From positions 25,663,056 to 25,727,055 of the forward strand of contig OX940868.1 in NCBI GenBank assembly GCA_954871525.1: 64,000 bases of DNA, given 5' to 3'. This DNA is from Parietaria judaica (lineage: Eukaryota; Streptophyta; Magnoliopsida; Rosales; Urticaceae). The notes beneath the pieces are model-generated. The model did no database searches. It saw only the letters and a list, made by a program, of their open reading frames with translations, and was not told the origin of the DNA. The position numbers and the translations under genes are program-made. Shown here in pieces: positions 11,264 to 22,045 of the stretch (within the stretch, counting starts at the first letter, position 1; each line of letters opens with the position of its first letter).

Positions 11264-12099
11264 CCTTACGTGGCTGTGTCATATTCGGGTGCACTGGCAA
11301 CTGTATTTGAGCTGATGTTTGGATTGTGTGCTAGAAAAGTCTAGAAGTCTAGAACACAACGTGCTACTGCTAGTAATTCACTAATTTCCAGTTTTCTTTC
11401 TCGTTCGAAAGAATTCTCAATAAAAAAGAGAGAAGTGAGTAATTTGTCAAAAATTATTTTCTAAAATAAACTTTTACTTTTCAAACTTATAAACTGAAAA
11501 ATGAAAACTAAAAAAGATATCATAATATTTTTTTATTTTTTTTTTCATGCGAGTGGTTCACTGCTTTCTTTATCTAACACCTCACTATTCTCTCTCTCCT
11601 ATTTAAATAATTAAATAATATCAAGCTGTATTTAACAAAAATACAAAATAGACTGAATATATATTGGAAAAGAAATATATTGATATTGATATAATATTTC
11701 TAGGACTATATATCTATGTTTCTTCTAATTTGAGGGTAAATTATAGATTTTTTAAATCATTGAACTCCACCACAAGGTGCTTACTATTTTCTTCTTTAGA
11801 CGTGTAAACTAACTACTCTTAACAAGAGGCATTAAAGTCCGCTTAACCTAAAATTATATAAAAACTTTGGAATATTTGCGGCAAAAGCATTACAATTTTT
11901 TATGCGGTATACTCTAAATTTTATTTTACCGTGATTAAAGTTTCAAAAAAATGAAAAAAACACACCGTATTAAGTTTTGCATTTTATTTTTACCGTGGCA
12001 AAATTTATAAAATATCATAAAATGATTTTGTTGTTGATGAGTCGATTTTATACCGATAATTTGAGAACCTTCTCTTAGCGCTATTGTTTAACCTAGAGC
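8789..12099. other. Intergenic, repeat-derived AT-rich DNA
   Basis: No gene was found. About 10351-10560 reads like an eroded end of a Mutator-like repeat ('gggttaatgacgg', 'aaagtacccaaa', 'tgccacgtag'), similar in plan to the foldback elements at 17169, 59936 and 61564 but not the same family. About 11870-11960 resembles 495-560. An imperfect duplication is visible: 'tttattaactcgagtatattgagcgaca' style sequence at about 10256 recurs at about 10610. A TA microsatellite lies at 11237-11263. Confidence 0.5.
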
Positions 12100-12119
12100 C
12101 ATTTAATGTGTTTCTTTTA

Positions 12120-13318
12120 GTGTTTTTGTTTGTTTTAGGAGTTACATGAGTGGATTGTGATTTAATTGAAGATCAAGATGAATCGAGTCATTTGGACGAA
12201 GTTTTACATGCCCGAAAAGCCAAAATTGACAATACCATGCAGCAGCTTGGTGCCGTGGCACAACTTTTCCGGTGCCCCAGCAAAATCCTCAGATTTCACG
12301 CAGTGCCCCAGCACAGCTTTTCCGGTGCCCCAGCACCACTGTTTCGCAAATTAGGATTTTTTTTATCCTAATCTTAACCTAATGAGAAGGCTATATAAGG
12401 GAAACATAAAGAGGGATTAAGGGACGAATTTTTGGAGAGAAAAACATCACAAGAGGCTAGGAAACGCGAAGAACGCCATTGGAGATCGGGTTTTGCAAAG
12501 AAGAACGGTGGAGACGAAGAGCTTCAGAGATTCTCTCCATTAGTATCATCTTCCTTTGCTGAATTGATTTCTCCATAATGTTTCTCTTTGTGATTTGTTT
12601 ATGCTCTAGATTCATCATGAGCTAAATCGTTCATAGGATTGCAATCGAAAACTCACATGTAGCTCGTTTTGGATTACCGTTTCTTTGATTAATGACAATT
12701 GCTTAAGTTTGTTTATTCTATCCTTTTCTTCATGCTTTTGATTGCTTGATCACCAATTAAATTGATTTGATAAACCTTAGGAACTTTGAGAAAAGGAAAT
12801 TTGTGTTTAGCCGTAGATAGAATAACACATGATCTATGATGGAAGTCTTGAGTTTATGTAGGATAGGAATATACCTATGTAACATGTGTAACCCGTTAAG
12901 AACACCTGCTTAATGAATCGTTCATAATTTAATTCACATAGGAATATAGTGAGTTAGTTAGGAAAGATAATTCGAATTGAATATCGGAATAGTTCTTTTT
13001 GATGAATTAGGGGTATTGGTTAACAACTTATAGTAATTTGATGATCAAAGGAATGATATGAAGAATCGGGTGAAGTGTTGAGGAAAGATTGTGATCCTAT
13101 ATTTCTCTATTTGTCCAAAGCTTTCATATTTAGTATTTTATTTCCATTAGTTATTTAATTAATCGTATTAAAATTATTATTTGTTTAGATAAAATTAAGG
13201 TGACAAAAGACTAGTAGTTAGCAAAATTAATAGTAACAATTCTCCGTGGTATCGACTTTTCTTATCATTATATACTTGTTTTCGATACGTGCACTTGCGT
13301 AGAAAATCCACAACAGTT
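12120..13318 (+). mobile_element. LTR-like retrotransposon repeat (solo LTR or fragment)
   Basis: The stretch has the layout of a plant LTR. A promoter-like 'ctatataagg' near 12391 is followed by a 5'-leader-like purine-rich region. Then comes long AT-rich sequence, ending in a segment ('ccgtggtatcgact', 'cgatacgtgcacttgcg' at 13246-13302) of the kind found at the ends of large LTRs of plant Ty3/gypsy-like and unclassified elements. No coding domain is linked to it. The exact ends and the target duplication were not resolved, so the borders are approximate and the class is an inference from general pattern. Confidence 0.5.
12263..12337 (+). repeat. Short repeated motif in the LTR-like element
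   Basis: 'cttttccggtgccccagca' type units occur at about 12264 and 12318, with a third, shorter 'gtgccccagca' at about 12303. This is a small local repeat upstream of the TATA-like box. Confidence 0.75.
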
Positions 13319-16027
13319 GTAAGTTCTAAATATCTTATGGTAGAACATTTTTTAGTTTTTAAAACTTCTACTATAATAAAATGAAATTTAGAACATCCTT
13401 GCCGCACAGATTCGTAAAAAAGTTGACACTTTGTAATATATAATTAGTGTCATTATTATTTGAAGTAATCTATCATTATTTATATCTATTTATTATTTAA
13501 AGAGTTCTATATATTTAATTTTTTTACTAGGTAAAAATCATATTTAATGCATACTCATTTTCGTTTTCTTCTCAAAAATTAATTCAACAGAACATACATT
13601 TTTTTTTAAATGGACATAATTGTAACTAACTAATCACATTTTTAAACGTATTTATGAAGCTATTAAGGAAAAATAAAAGTGCAAAGACCAAAACCAAAAC
13701 CAATCTTTGACTTACTGCTCAAGTCTCGCAAACGTCCTCTGTCGATTCGTGGGTTTCCCGAGCAGACCGCGTTGGATTTACACTCGCAGTATTTAACTTT
13801 ATTTTACAGTTAAAGTTCAAATATTCTTTCTAATCTAACTTTAGTATCAGTAAATGAACACAGTACTGAACATCATTTCATTTGCTTTTAACATAAAATA
13901 ATCAAAGTTCAATCGCTCAGCTTTTCACATAATTCCCACGTCATGTGGTATCGATGAAACCCTAGATCATCACTCAAATTGAAAAGGCTAAAAATGATGT
14001 CTCAATCTCACTAGCTACGTTGTTTTTTTGTTAATAATTAGTTAGTTATATGCAAAAAAAGAGATCCATGTGTTTTCTCTCTTTCGACAATAATTATTAG
14101 AATGTCATGTATGAATCAAAGAAAAATATGTTAATTCCCATGTGGTAAATAGTGGTTCTTAACAAAGTCAAAATTTATATTATGCACTATGATCACGACA
14201 AAGAAAAATAAAGAATTAGAAAAGTCGACCCTAAATATATATAGTATTTCTACATTATATATGCAAAGCAATTATATATGATGCACTTTTAAGTTTTAAT
14301 ACAGTAATCAATGATTACATACTGTATAATCACTTTATTTCCACTAGAAATTTCAACAATACTATTTCATCTTTCGTAAGTATTGTGAATATTTTATGTT
14401 CAAAGAAGAAGATATTACTAGTGTACAGTTTTATCGTTTATAAATCAATATAAATGATAAGTCGTGTCAATGCGGAGCTATATGTGCACCAATGAGCGCA
14501 TGTGCATACGCTCAATTCACAAAAAATATTATTCAGGATTTGATTCGACTCTTCTCATTCTCTCTATGTGATTCGTCTGAAATGAAAGTCTAGCTACGTA
14601 CGCCACTGTTTTTGACCCGTGCATAAGTCTTAGTGGGGCTTACACGTTACAAGACCCAACAATCAATCACGACCCGAAGTAAACATTGGTAAAGTGCGAG
14701 CTGAGTCCAACCTAGGGTAAGAGCTCACCAAGATCGCCTCGCTAAAAACAACTAGCTGGCATACCGAGTATTAAATACACAATCAAGAATGAATTTATGT
14801 AACCACAATAATATATATGTTTGTGCCGATGATGAAAATGCAAACGAATGAACTATATGATCAGATCAAAATGAGCTTCAAATCTCCAGTACAATCTGAT
14901 TAATAAATGAAAGACGTCTTGGAAAATAATTAAGAAGACTGCAATTTAGTAAGGAGGAACCACAACAAATGATTCATGCCAGCCTATACATAGAAGATTA
15001 TCGAAGCTAGGGGATGGATGATCAGGGCCAACTTTGGCTGTAGCCTGTAGGCGAACAAAAGCGGCGACTCGGACCCTAGATTAAATGGCCTCAATTTTAT
15101 ATATATATATATATGCTTAATTTAATATGAAAAAAAATAAATCAATTTTTGAATATTTCAAAAACTTTAGTTGGCTTAAGGTCCGGACAAAGGAATGGTA
15201 ATCTGATGACCGGCCCAGAGTTGGCGAGCTAGCCTGTCACTACAAGAATATTACGTACTCTCGTTATTGTTATGGTTCACCTCTCTATTCACCTCATTAC
15301 GTACTTCAAGTATCAATGAAAACACAGAGGACATTCGTAGGTGATAATTTTTATATAAAAATATCACCGCATAAATCCATTTTATTTACATTTTTTTATT
15401 ACTCTATGGAATTGTTGTCGAGATAGTATCGGAATTCATTGATCTACAAACATAATATAGAAAACCGAAATTATTAACTCATGTTATTTTGTTATTGGAG
15501 AAGACGTGAGATCTTGAAATAACTATATGATTGAATATATAGACGAGAAATTAACAATGTTTGCAAAATGTAGAGAAGTCGTTGAAAGGGTCATGTGAAA
15601 ATTGACTTTTTCATATAAGGTGTGCATTGACCACAATTCTAGCTAGGCACAATTTTTTTTCAATTATTTCAATTTGGTTTTTATTTTTGATTATGTAGAT
15701 TGTAGTGTGTGTTTGTATGAACACAAAAACCTCGAATGAGGTTTATAACGGTTGCGATTAGCATGTGTGTCATGATATCTATATACGTACCCTAGAAGTA
15801 GGAGACATGTTCTACCAAATTCAAGTACGAAATTGACTAAGTGACAGATAATTATTCCTCAAACGCATGCATATTCATGCTAACTTTACGCATAACAGTG
15901 ACGACGATCGAGAGAAAGAAAGAAATCCATAGTCATACGTTTCTTAGACGTGGCATTGTAACTAGTGAAAGTTGACTAGAGGGTTAAAGTTTTAGGAAAT
16001 TCAAACTCTAGTTTGGCACAATCATTA
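13319..16027. other. Intergenic with repeat remnants
   Basis: No gene was recognised. Positions 13590-13690 match the dispersed repeat at 1440-1560. Positions about 15028-15230 hold a probable transposon remnant, listed separately. The rest is AT-rich and featureless. Confidence 0.5.
15028..15230. mobile_element. Probable short non-autonomous DNA transposon remnant
   Basis: The block begins 'cagggccaac' and ends near 'gaccggcccag', roughly inverted at the tips. It contains 'aggcgaacaaaagcggcgactcggaccc' and 'ggcctcaatttt', word orders also seen at about 52320-52380 ('aggcgagcaaggctagcgcctcggaccc'). These words are typical of a widespread plant hAT-like repeat. Borders and target duplication are not certain. 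Confidence 0.4.
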
Positions 16028-16035
16028 TAGTGAAG

Positions 16036-17037
16036 TAGTCCTGTGCATGCTGGCGGGCACTACGAGCCTCAGCCCGGCCCGCCCGAGCCCGAGCCTGTGT
16101 CAGGCCGCGGGGCCCGCACCCGAGACGATTCGCGGGCTGCCCGGCCCCAGCCCATAGTTCATTCGGGCTGCCCGGCCCGCGGATTATATTTTTATTTTTA
16201 TTTTTAAACTGGTATTTGTAATTAAACCCTTGGCATTATTCTAAACTCTATTTTGCTTTGAAATATGGCATTATTCTAAACTTTTAATTATAAAATGTGA
16301 CTATATGTATTTATGCTATGACGAAATAATTCTAATAAACGAAACTGTAACTTAATGTGACTAACTTAATAAACTGTATCTGTATGTATGCTAAATGTAA
16401 TTATGTAACAACTAAACTAAGATATGCTATGATGTATATTGTATGCTAACTTGCTAAGTAATAACTAATATATTTATAATAGTAATAACTAATAAGTAAT
16501 AACTAATAAAATTATTAGAGAGTTGGGAGAGATATTGAGAGGACGAGGTTGATGGAGAGATGTTGAGAGCTTGACGAGTTGCAAATAATTTTGGTGAATA
16601 TAGCCGTTTTAAATAATTAATTACATTCTGAAAATTTTATTTTATTTTTTTGGGGGCTAAAATAGCCGTTTTTAGCATTAAAATGGCAAAATAGCCGTTA
16701 TTAATATTAATCAGGTACTTTTACCTAGCCATTTTTATTAATTCATGTCAACCCTTTAATACTATAGGTACTTTTTCAACCAATTGATAGGACATTCAGA
16801 CAGCCCTTGCCCCTTGGATGATAAAGATCCAACGGTTACTTTCTTATAAAAAAAAAAAGAAAAAAAAAGGACAGTATTGGTTGGCCCGCCACCACCTCGG
16901 GCTGCGGGCGGGGCAGGCTCCATCGGGCCACGGGCCGGGCTTACCCGGGCCACCTCGGGCTTCACAGCCCGCAGGCCCTCTCGACGGTCGACGCGTGGCG
17001 GGCTGCCCGTGGGCCCGACCCCTGCTGCACAGGACTA
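16036..17037. mobile_element. Non-autonomous hAT transposon, 1002 bp
   Basis: The ends TAGTCCTGTGCA (left) and the reverse complement of TGCACAGGACTA (right) form a 12-bp terminal inverted repeat. They are flanked by a perfect 8-bp target duplication TAGTGAAG (16028-16035 and 17038-17045). Eight-base duplications and this kind of tip are hAT signatures. Both subterminal regions are strikingly GC-rich, with many CCCGGCCC/GGGCCGGG words (16060-16180 and 16880-17025), while the middle is AT-rich. No transposase is encoded. The subterminal GC repeats are the expected transposase-binding regions in this superfamily. Confidence 0.92.
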
Positions 17038-17044
17038 TAGTGAA

Positions 17045-17157
17045 GTGATATATATAAGAATTTTCTATATGAAAACGAGTGAAAAAGGTCTTCTTAAATA
17101 TTATAATCAAGTGAAATATATAAGAATTTTCTATAAGAAAAGGAGTGAAAAGGTCTA
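17045..17157. repeat. Imperfect tandem duplication, period 66
   Basis: A unit containing 'atataagaattttctata' and 'gagtgaaaaaggtct' occurs at 17045 and again at 17111. It sits between the hAT element and the foldback element. The first copy overlaps the right hAT target duplication by one base. Confidence 0.8.
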
Positions 17158-17168
17158 TATATAAAATA

Positions 17169-18321
17169 GGGTTAATTGCGGCAAAAATACCCAACCTTTG
17201 GTCAAATTCTCTGCTGTGTACACAACCTCCGTAAATGGCGGCAAAAGTACCCAAACTTGGCATTTGAGAGTTGACCAAAAAAATTCACCTATGTGGCAAT
17301 CACCCTTTGCCACGTGGCATGCCACATGGCACTTGGCCGCCACGTGGCATGCCACGTAATTATTATTTTTTAAATAATTTTTTTAAAAAAATATTTTTAA
17401 AAAAAAAATTAAACAATTTATTTTTAATAAAAATATTTTTCCAATAATAACAAATAATGAATATTTAAATATAAATATTCATTATTGGTTATAATTATTT
17501 ATTTTTAAAAAAGTGGGTAGAACGAAATAAAAACCACCGCTCACGGTTCACTTGAACTCCGTTTCCGATCTGGTTCACGCGTCGAATAAAATTGTTTAAT
17601 AATAATAATAATAACTAATAAACACATCAAAATTGTTTAAAAAGTCAAGACATAATTAAATACACACCACTTATTGAAAAACAAAAAATAGTAGTCATAT
17701 TTATATTTAACAAAAAAATATTTTTATTTGTTTGCATGATATTTTTTGTGTGTTTGTATTTTATATAAATAATTATTGTTTAATATGTTTTTTTATTTAT
17801 ATATTATTCTTGTTTTGAAAATTATCGTTAAATAATCATATGATTATTATTGGTTATTTTTATTAAACATATTAAGCGATTTCATTTCACCCTTGAACTG
17901 GATCGAAGGCGGAGCTTGAGTGAACCGTGAACGGTGATTTTTTTCTTTATTTATTTTGTTTGATCCACTTTTTTAAAATGAATAATTATATTTAATAACA
18001 AAACTAATAATGAATATTTAAATTTAAATATTCATTATTGGTTATTATGGAAAAATAATTTTATTTTTTAAAAAAAATTAGAAAGTTTTTTTTTAAAATA
18101 TATATTTTTTAAAATTATTTAAATAACAATAATTACGTGGCATGCCACGTGACAGCCAAGTGCCACGTGGCATGCCACGTGGCAAATGGTGATTGCCACA
18201 TAGGTGAATTTTTCGGTCAACTCTTAAATGCCAAGTTTGGGTACTTTTGCGCCATTTACGGAGGTTGTATACACAACAGAGAATTTGACCAAAGGTTTGA
18301 TATTTTTGCCGCAATTAACCA
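17169..18321. mobile_element. Foldback DNA element copy A (Mutator-like ends)
   Basis: The element runs from GGGTTAATTGCGGC to GCCGCAATTAACCA, with long terminal inverted repeats of about 190 bp. A 9-bp target duplication with one mismatch flanks it (17160-17168 tataaaata; 18322-18330 tatataata). The outer repeats contain the palindrome CACGTGGCATGCCACGTGG. Inverted similarity continues inward (for example 'cggttcacttgaactccg' near 17546 against 'cggagcttgagtgaaccg' near 17910), so most of the element can fold on itself. No transposase is encoded. Long inverted repeats with a 9-bp duplication suggest a Mutator-like non-autonomous element. Copies B (59936-61011) and C (61564-62665) belong to the same family; A and C have the same orientation. 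Confidence 0.9.
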
Positions 18322-18340
18322 TATATAATATATACACATA

Positions 18341-18362
18341 ATATATATATATATATATATAT
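18341..18362. repeat. TA microsatellite
   Basis: Uninterrupted TA dinucleotides just after element copy A. Confidence 0.85.
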
Positions 18363-18548
18363 AGATATAAAAGGATGTGAGGTAAAGGTACCCAAATCCT
18401 TCAATCTCTCAATTGCGAATTAAGTGTGTATCGAAAACTCAAAATGTTAGTATCTTTGTTACAACAATATAGAACACGTATAGGGTTGGGGTCAATAGAC
18501 CATCAATGTCCATCACCATCGTCTTCGTTCTTCGAGGGTCGGTGTCAT

Positions 18549-19193
18549 CAGGGGCGGACCCACGTTATAATAGGGGTGGCTGATGTCACCCCTAAAATTT
18601 TGGGAAAATGAAATAAGACTAAAAAAGTTTCTCTCTCTTCTTAAATGCCACCCCCACCAATCCACTTCCACGTCAAGTCAAATGACTTTTTATTTTTCAA
18701 TTTAAATTTTTTATATTAATATTTCAATTAAAAATAATAGAAAAATTGTATATGACTTTATCTCTCTCCAGTCTCCACATCATCGCATTGGTTTCTTTTT
18801 CTTCACTGCATGAGGATCGTAAGTTTATAACTATATATATATTAATATATTAATATGTTTCTTTTTTTAAGACAAATAGAGTGGCTCAAATTCATAAGAC
18901 ATGGATAAATAATTAATTAATGGACTTAAATTATTAACATGTAATATATTTTTCTTTTTGTAAATTTTTATTTATATATATCAACTTAAAAAGAATTATC
19001 ATAAATTTTAAAAACTTTCTATAAATTTCATAATTTTAAAAATAATTCTTTAGATAAAAAAGTATCAAATTCTAAATAAATAATAATTCTGAATTTTTTA
19101 AAAAAATATATTGAAAAAAATTAAATAAAAATATTATTATTTATTCCATTTATATTCCGTCACCCCCGACTTGAATTTATGGGTCCGTCCCTG
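18549..19193. mobile_element. Non-autonomous hAT element, 645 bp
   Basis: The tips CAGGGGCGGACCCA and (inverted) TGGGTCCGTCCCTG match at 13 of 14 positions. The element is flanked by an 8-bp target duplication with one mismatch (18541-18548 ggtgtcat; 19194-19201 ggtgtcgt). The CAGGGGCGGA tip is a common hAT terminus in plants. The interior is AT-rich without coding capacity. Sequence on both sides (CT- and TCGTC-rich) looks continuous if the element is ignored, which supports insertion into a pre-existing sequence. Confidence 0.9.
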
Positions 19194-19201
19194 GGTGTCG
19201 T

Positions 19202-20384
19202 CACCTTTCGTCAAGGTTGGCATTGTCTATTCGTCAAAGGTCGCATGAATGTTGTGAGCGTGAATGTTTTTTACTTAAGATATCCGAGTCAATTTAATTT
19301 TTAGTTGTTATTTTTTTTTATTTTAAATTCAAATTACTTAAATCCAAAATTTAAATACTTATGTCGTAAGTCTAAAAGTAACATATTAAGAGAGTTGAGA
19401 TTCGAACCTGTGCGTATTGGAACTCGAGAATTACAAACTACACTGCATAGGCCACACACACTATATCATTCTCGATAAAAAAAAATATAAAAGAAAAATA
19501 AGTGCACCACATAAAGATATTCGATTTCTTGGATCTCGGTTTATTTGATGTATTTATTTTCAAGTGCTTCAATTTGATTTTGATCAATGAAATCGATTAA
19601 CGTGTTTTTTGTTCACCTCTAATCGTGACTCTAATCAAGTATAATTAAAAAAAAAAAGTAAATATTGAACGTGGTTTGTAGTTATGACTTATAAGTGTGT
19701 GTCAGTGTTACGCACGCAGTGACTCAATGGTCATCATGAAGCCATGATTGTACTATTGTGTTGCTGGTTATATTTTTCAACACGTTGTGATTTATATAAA
19801 GAAAATTAGTTACTATCATAGAGATATCATAGAGATTGTCTATGAGAATGAACAGCTTGAGTATTTATTTTACGAGAAATTGCTCTAATAGTCAAATTTA
19901 AATGTTAAAATTGCATTTTAATCAATGTTAGATTTTCTTTTAAGAAATAATCATGTTTGATGATGTAGACTTTTCAACACAAATTTCATTCCAAATTTGC
20001 TCTTTTGATTTATGTTTTATTGTTTTAATAAATTTACAATTAAATATACAAATTTTGTGGGATTAATTGAAATTTTGAATCTCCGCATCGATCTCTTCTT
20101 TCTCTTTCTCTTTCTCTCAACCATCAAAGCCAAGAAATCCATGGCTCCCAATAAGCTTGTTGTCGGTCCATGTCATTGCTCCCAATCCATGGCTCCCAAG
20201 GATCCTTCGTGGTTGTCTCTGACGTCGTCGAGGAAAAGCGCCATGCTTCGACTAACTTGATAGAGGTTCATCCCTAAATCGATCATGTCGTTAATCCTTG
20301 TCAATTCTCTCTGATGTCGACGCCGATCCAGGTTCGATCCATAAGGATCGGAGTCGCACCAGGAGATGTACAGTGGCTCCATGG
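19202..20384. other. Intergenic, no gene recognised
   Basis: AT-rich. A short open frame at 20012-20260 has ordinary, unrecognisable content (two 'catggctcccaa' words), and I do not regard it as a gene. Confidence 0.5.
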
Positions 20385-20696
20385 AATAAACCCAAGTACC
20401 AACGGTTAATAACGTTAATACACCAACGGTTAATAACGTTAATATACCAAAACGGTTAATAACGTTAATATACCAAGAGTCGAAATAAGTTAATAAACGC
20501 ATATTCAAAATAAACCTACAAAACTGTTAATACACCATGTTAATATACCAACAGTTAATATACCAAGAATCGACAGTTAATAAACGCATATTCGAAATAA
20601 ACCTACCAACTTAAACCAGATTCTAAATAAACCCAAGTACCAACAGTTAATAAAACTTGATTCTAAATAAACCCAAGTACCAACAGTTAATAACGT
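20385..20696 (+). repeat. Minisatellite-like array, 'accaacggttaataacgtt' units
   Basis: Repeated units of roughly 20-30 bases built on 'taccaacggttaataacg' alternate with a longer unit containing 'aaataaacccaagtacc' (20385, about 20625 and 20664). The units vary in length and carry A/G changes. A second word, 'gttaataaacgcatattc', appears twice (about 20489 and 20577), so the array has a higher-order pattern. Confidence 0.85.
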
Positions 20697-21319
20697 GATT
20701 CGAAAATCGCCGTGAATGGAAGCTGGAATGGTTCCATTCCATTCCCTAATTTTCAGAGATTTTCAATTCAATTATGATTTTCATATTAAATTTTCATTGC
20801 TGAATTAGTGGAACAAAATATCGTTAATTATAATTAGATATTAAAATCAGAATGTATATATATAATATTTAAGGGTATATAAGTCATTTTATATTCATTA
20901 ACATGGTTAATTGGCTATGGATAAATATAAACCAAAAATTGGCTATTTAGTAAATACAAACTTTCTATTTGACTATTACGCTATAATGTCCTTATTTTAT
21001 TTTATTTAATAAATAAAATGGGCTGTTTTGGTCCTCTTGAAACATGTATGTATTAACATGCGTCTATTAGAGCCTCCAATAGAACGTATATGTCCCCCTA
21101 GTTCAATCCTTTAAATTAATTAAATTAATAATTATGAGGTTTTTTTAATTTGTAACTTTACATTATATATTTTATAAATTACAAATATAATTTTTATTTT
21201 TATACAAATACAACTATAATCTATCAATATGATGTTTTATTATTAGTGTGAATTTGTAGTTATTCATATCTTATGGTGATAAATAAGTAATTTTGATATT
21301 ATATAAAAATATCGGAATA
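20697..21319. other. Intergenic, AT-rich
   Basis: No gene or clear element was seen. Confidence 0.5.
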
Positions 21320-21500
21320 CTAAAAAAATCCGACTTTTTTGTTGGCATGCAGCATGCCCGTGAAATATACTCGACATTTGAGGCATTCAGCATGTGGCAT
21401 GCTCTCTTTTCTTCCGACTTTTTCGTTGATATTTTTGTCAACATGCCCGTAAAATAGAGGGAGCAAAACAACGTCAGAATCGATATTTAGAACCTTGGTT
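21320..21500. repeat. Dispersed repeat shared with 38975-39140
   Basis: Words such as 'catgcccgtaaaatagaggga' and 'acttggtt'-type endings occur in the same order here and at 38975-39140. Around them are several 'gcatgc' words. Neither copy has recognisable ends or coding domains. Confidence 0.6.
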
Positions 21501-21867
21501 TCTACCAACTTATCATCACGAAATGTCGTCGCTTTGCATTGATTCGTCCGGTAGAGTCGTATGCATATTCGTAAGAGATTGTTAGAGATTGTTGAAGACT
21601 GAATACATGATGTTTGTGGCATATTTCACTATAAAGCCGAATTCCTTTTTAATAATAATAATAACAATAACAATAATTGTAGTATTAGTAGCCGTTAGTG
21701 GTAGAGCCAGCTTTCTGCTTCAGATGAAGCACCGTATAAACAACTAATAGAAGAAAATTATATTTTAGTGTATAAAAATTAATGAATAAAAAGATTTTAA
21801 AAATAAAAGGAAAAAAATAATTATTTATTTTAAATCAATTATCAAAGAAATAAATATATGATTGACA

Positions 21868-22045
21868 ACGTACTCGGCCGTGTTGGCAACACATTCGGTG
21901 TTCTCGACGGTATCGGTGACATTCTCGGCTCTAACGGTGACACACTCGGTGTTTTGATGTTATCGGTGACATACTCGGCGGTGTTGACGACACACTCAGT
22001 GTTCTTGACGTCGATGTTGTATACTCGCGACTGACTGCGCCCTCG
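21868..22045. repeat. GC-richer degenerate tandem repeat
   Basis: Imperfect units of about 30 bases built from 'ggtgacacactcggtgtt' alternate with 'gacggtatcggtgac'. The composition is clearly more GC-rich than the surroundings and looks codon-like, but no frame stays open throughout. Confidence 0.7.

Noticed and set aside
17155..17355. Small genes sharing the peptide MACHVAAKCHVACHVA in several places
   Set aside because: All instances fall inside the terminal repeats of the foldback elements, so they are repeat DNA and not a gene family.
20012..20260. Possible small gene with repeated MAP words
   Set aside because: No domain, no splice structure and no conserved start context; the repeated words come from a local DNA repeat.
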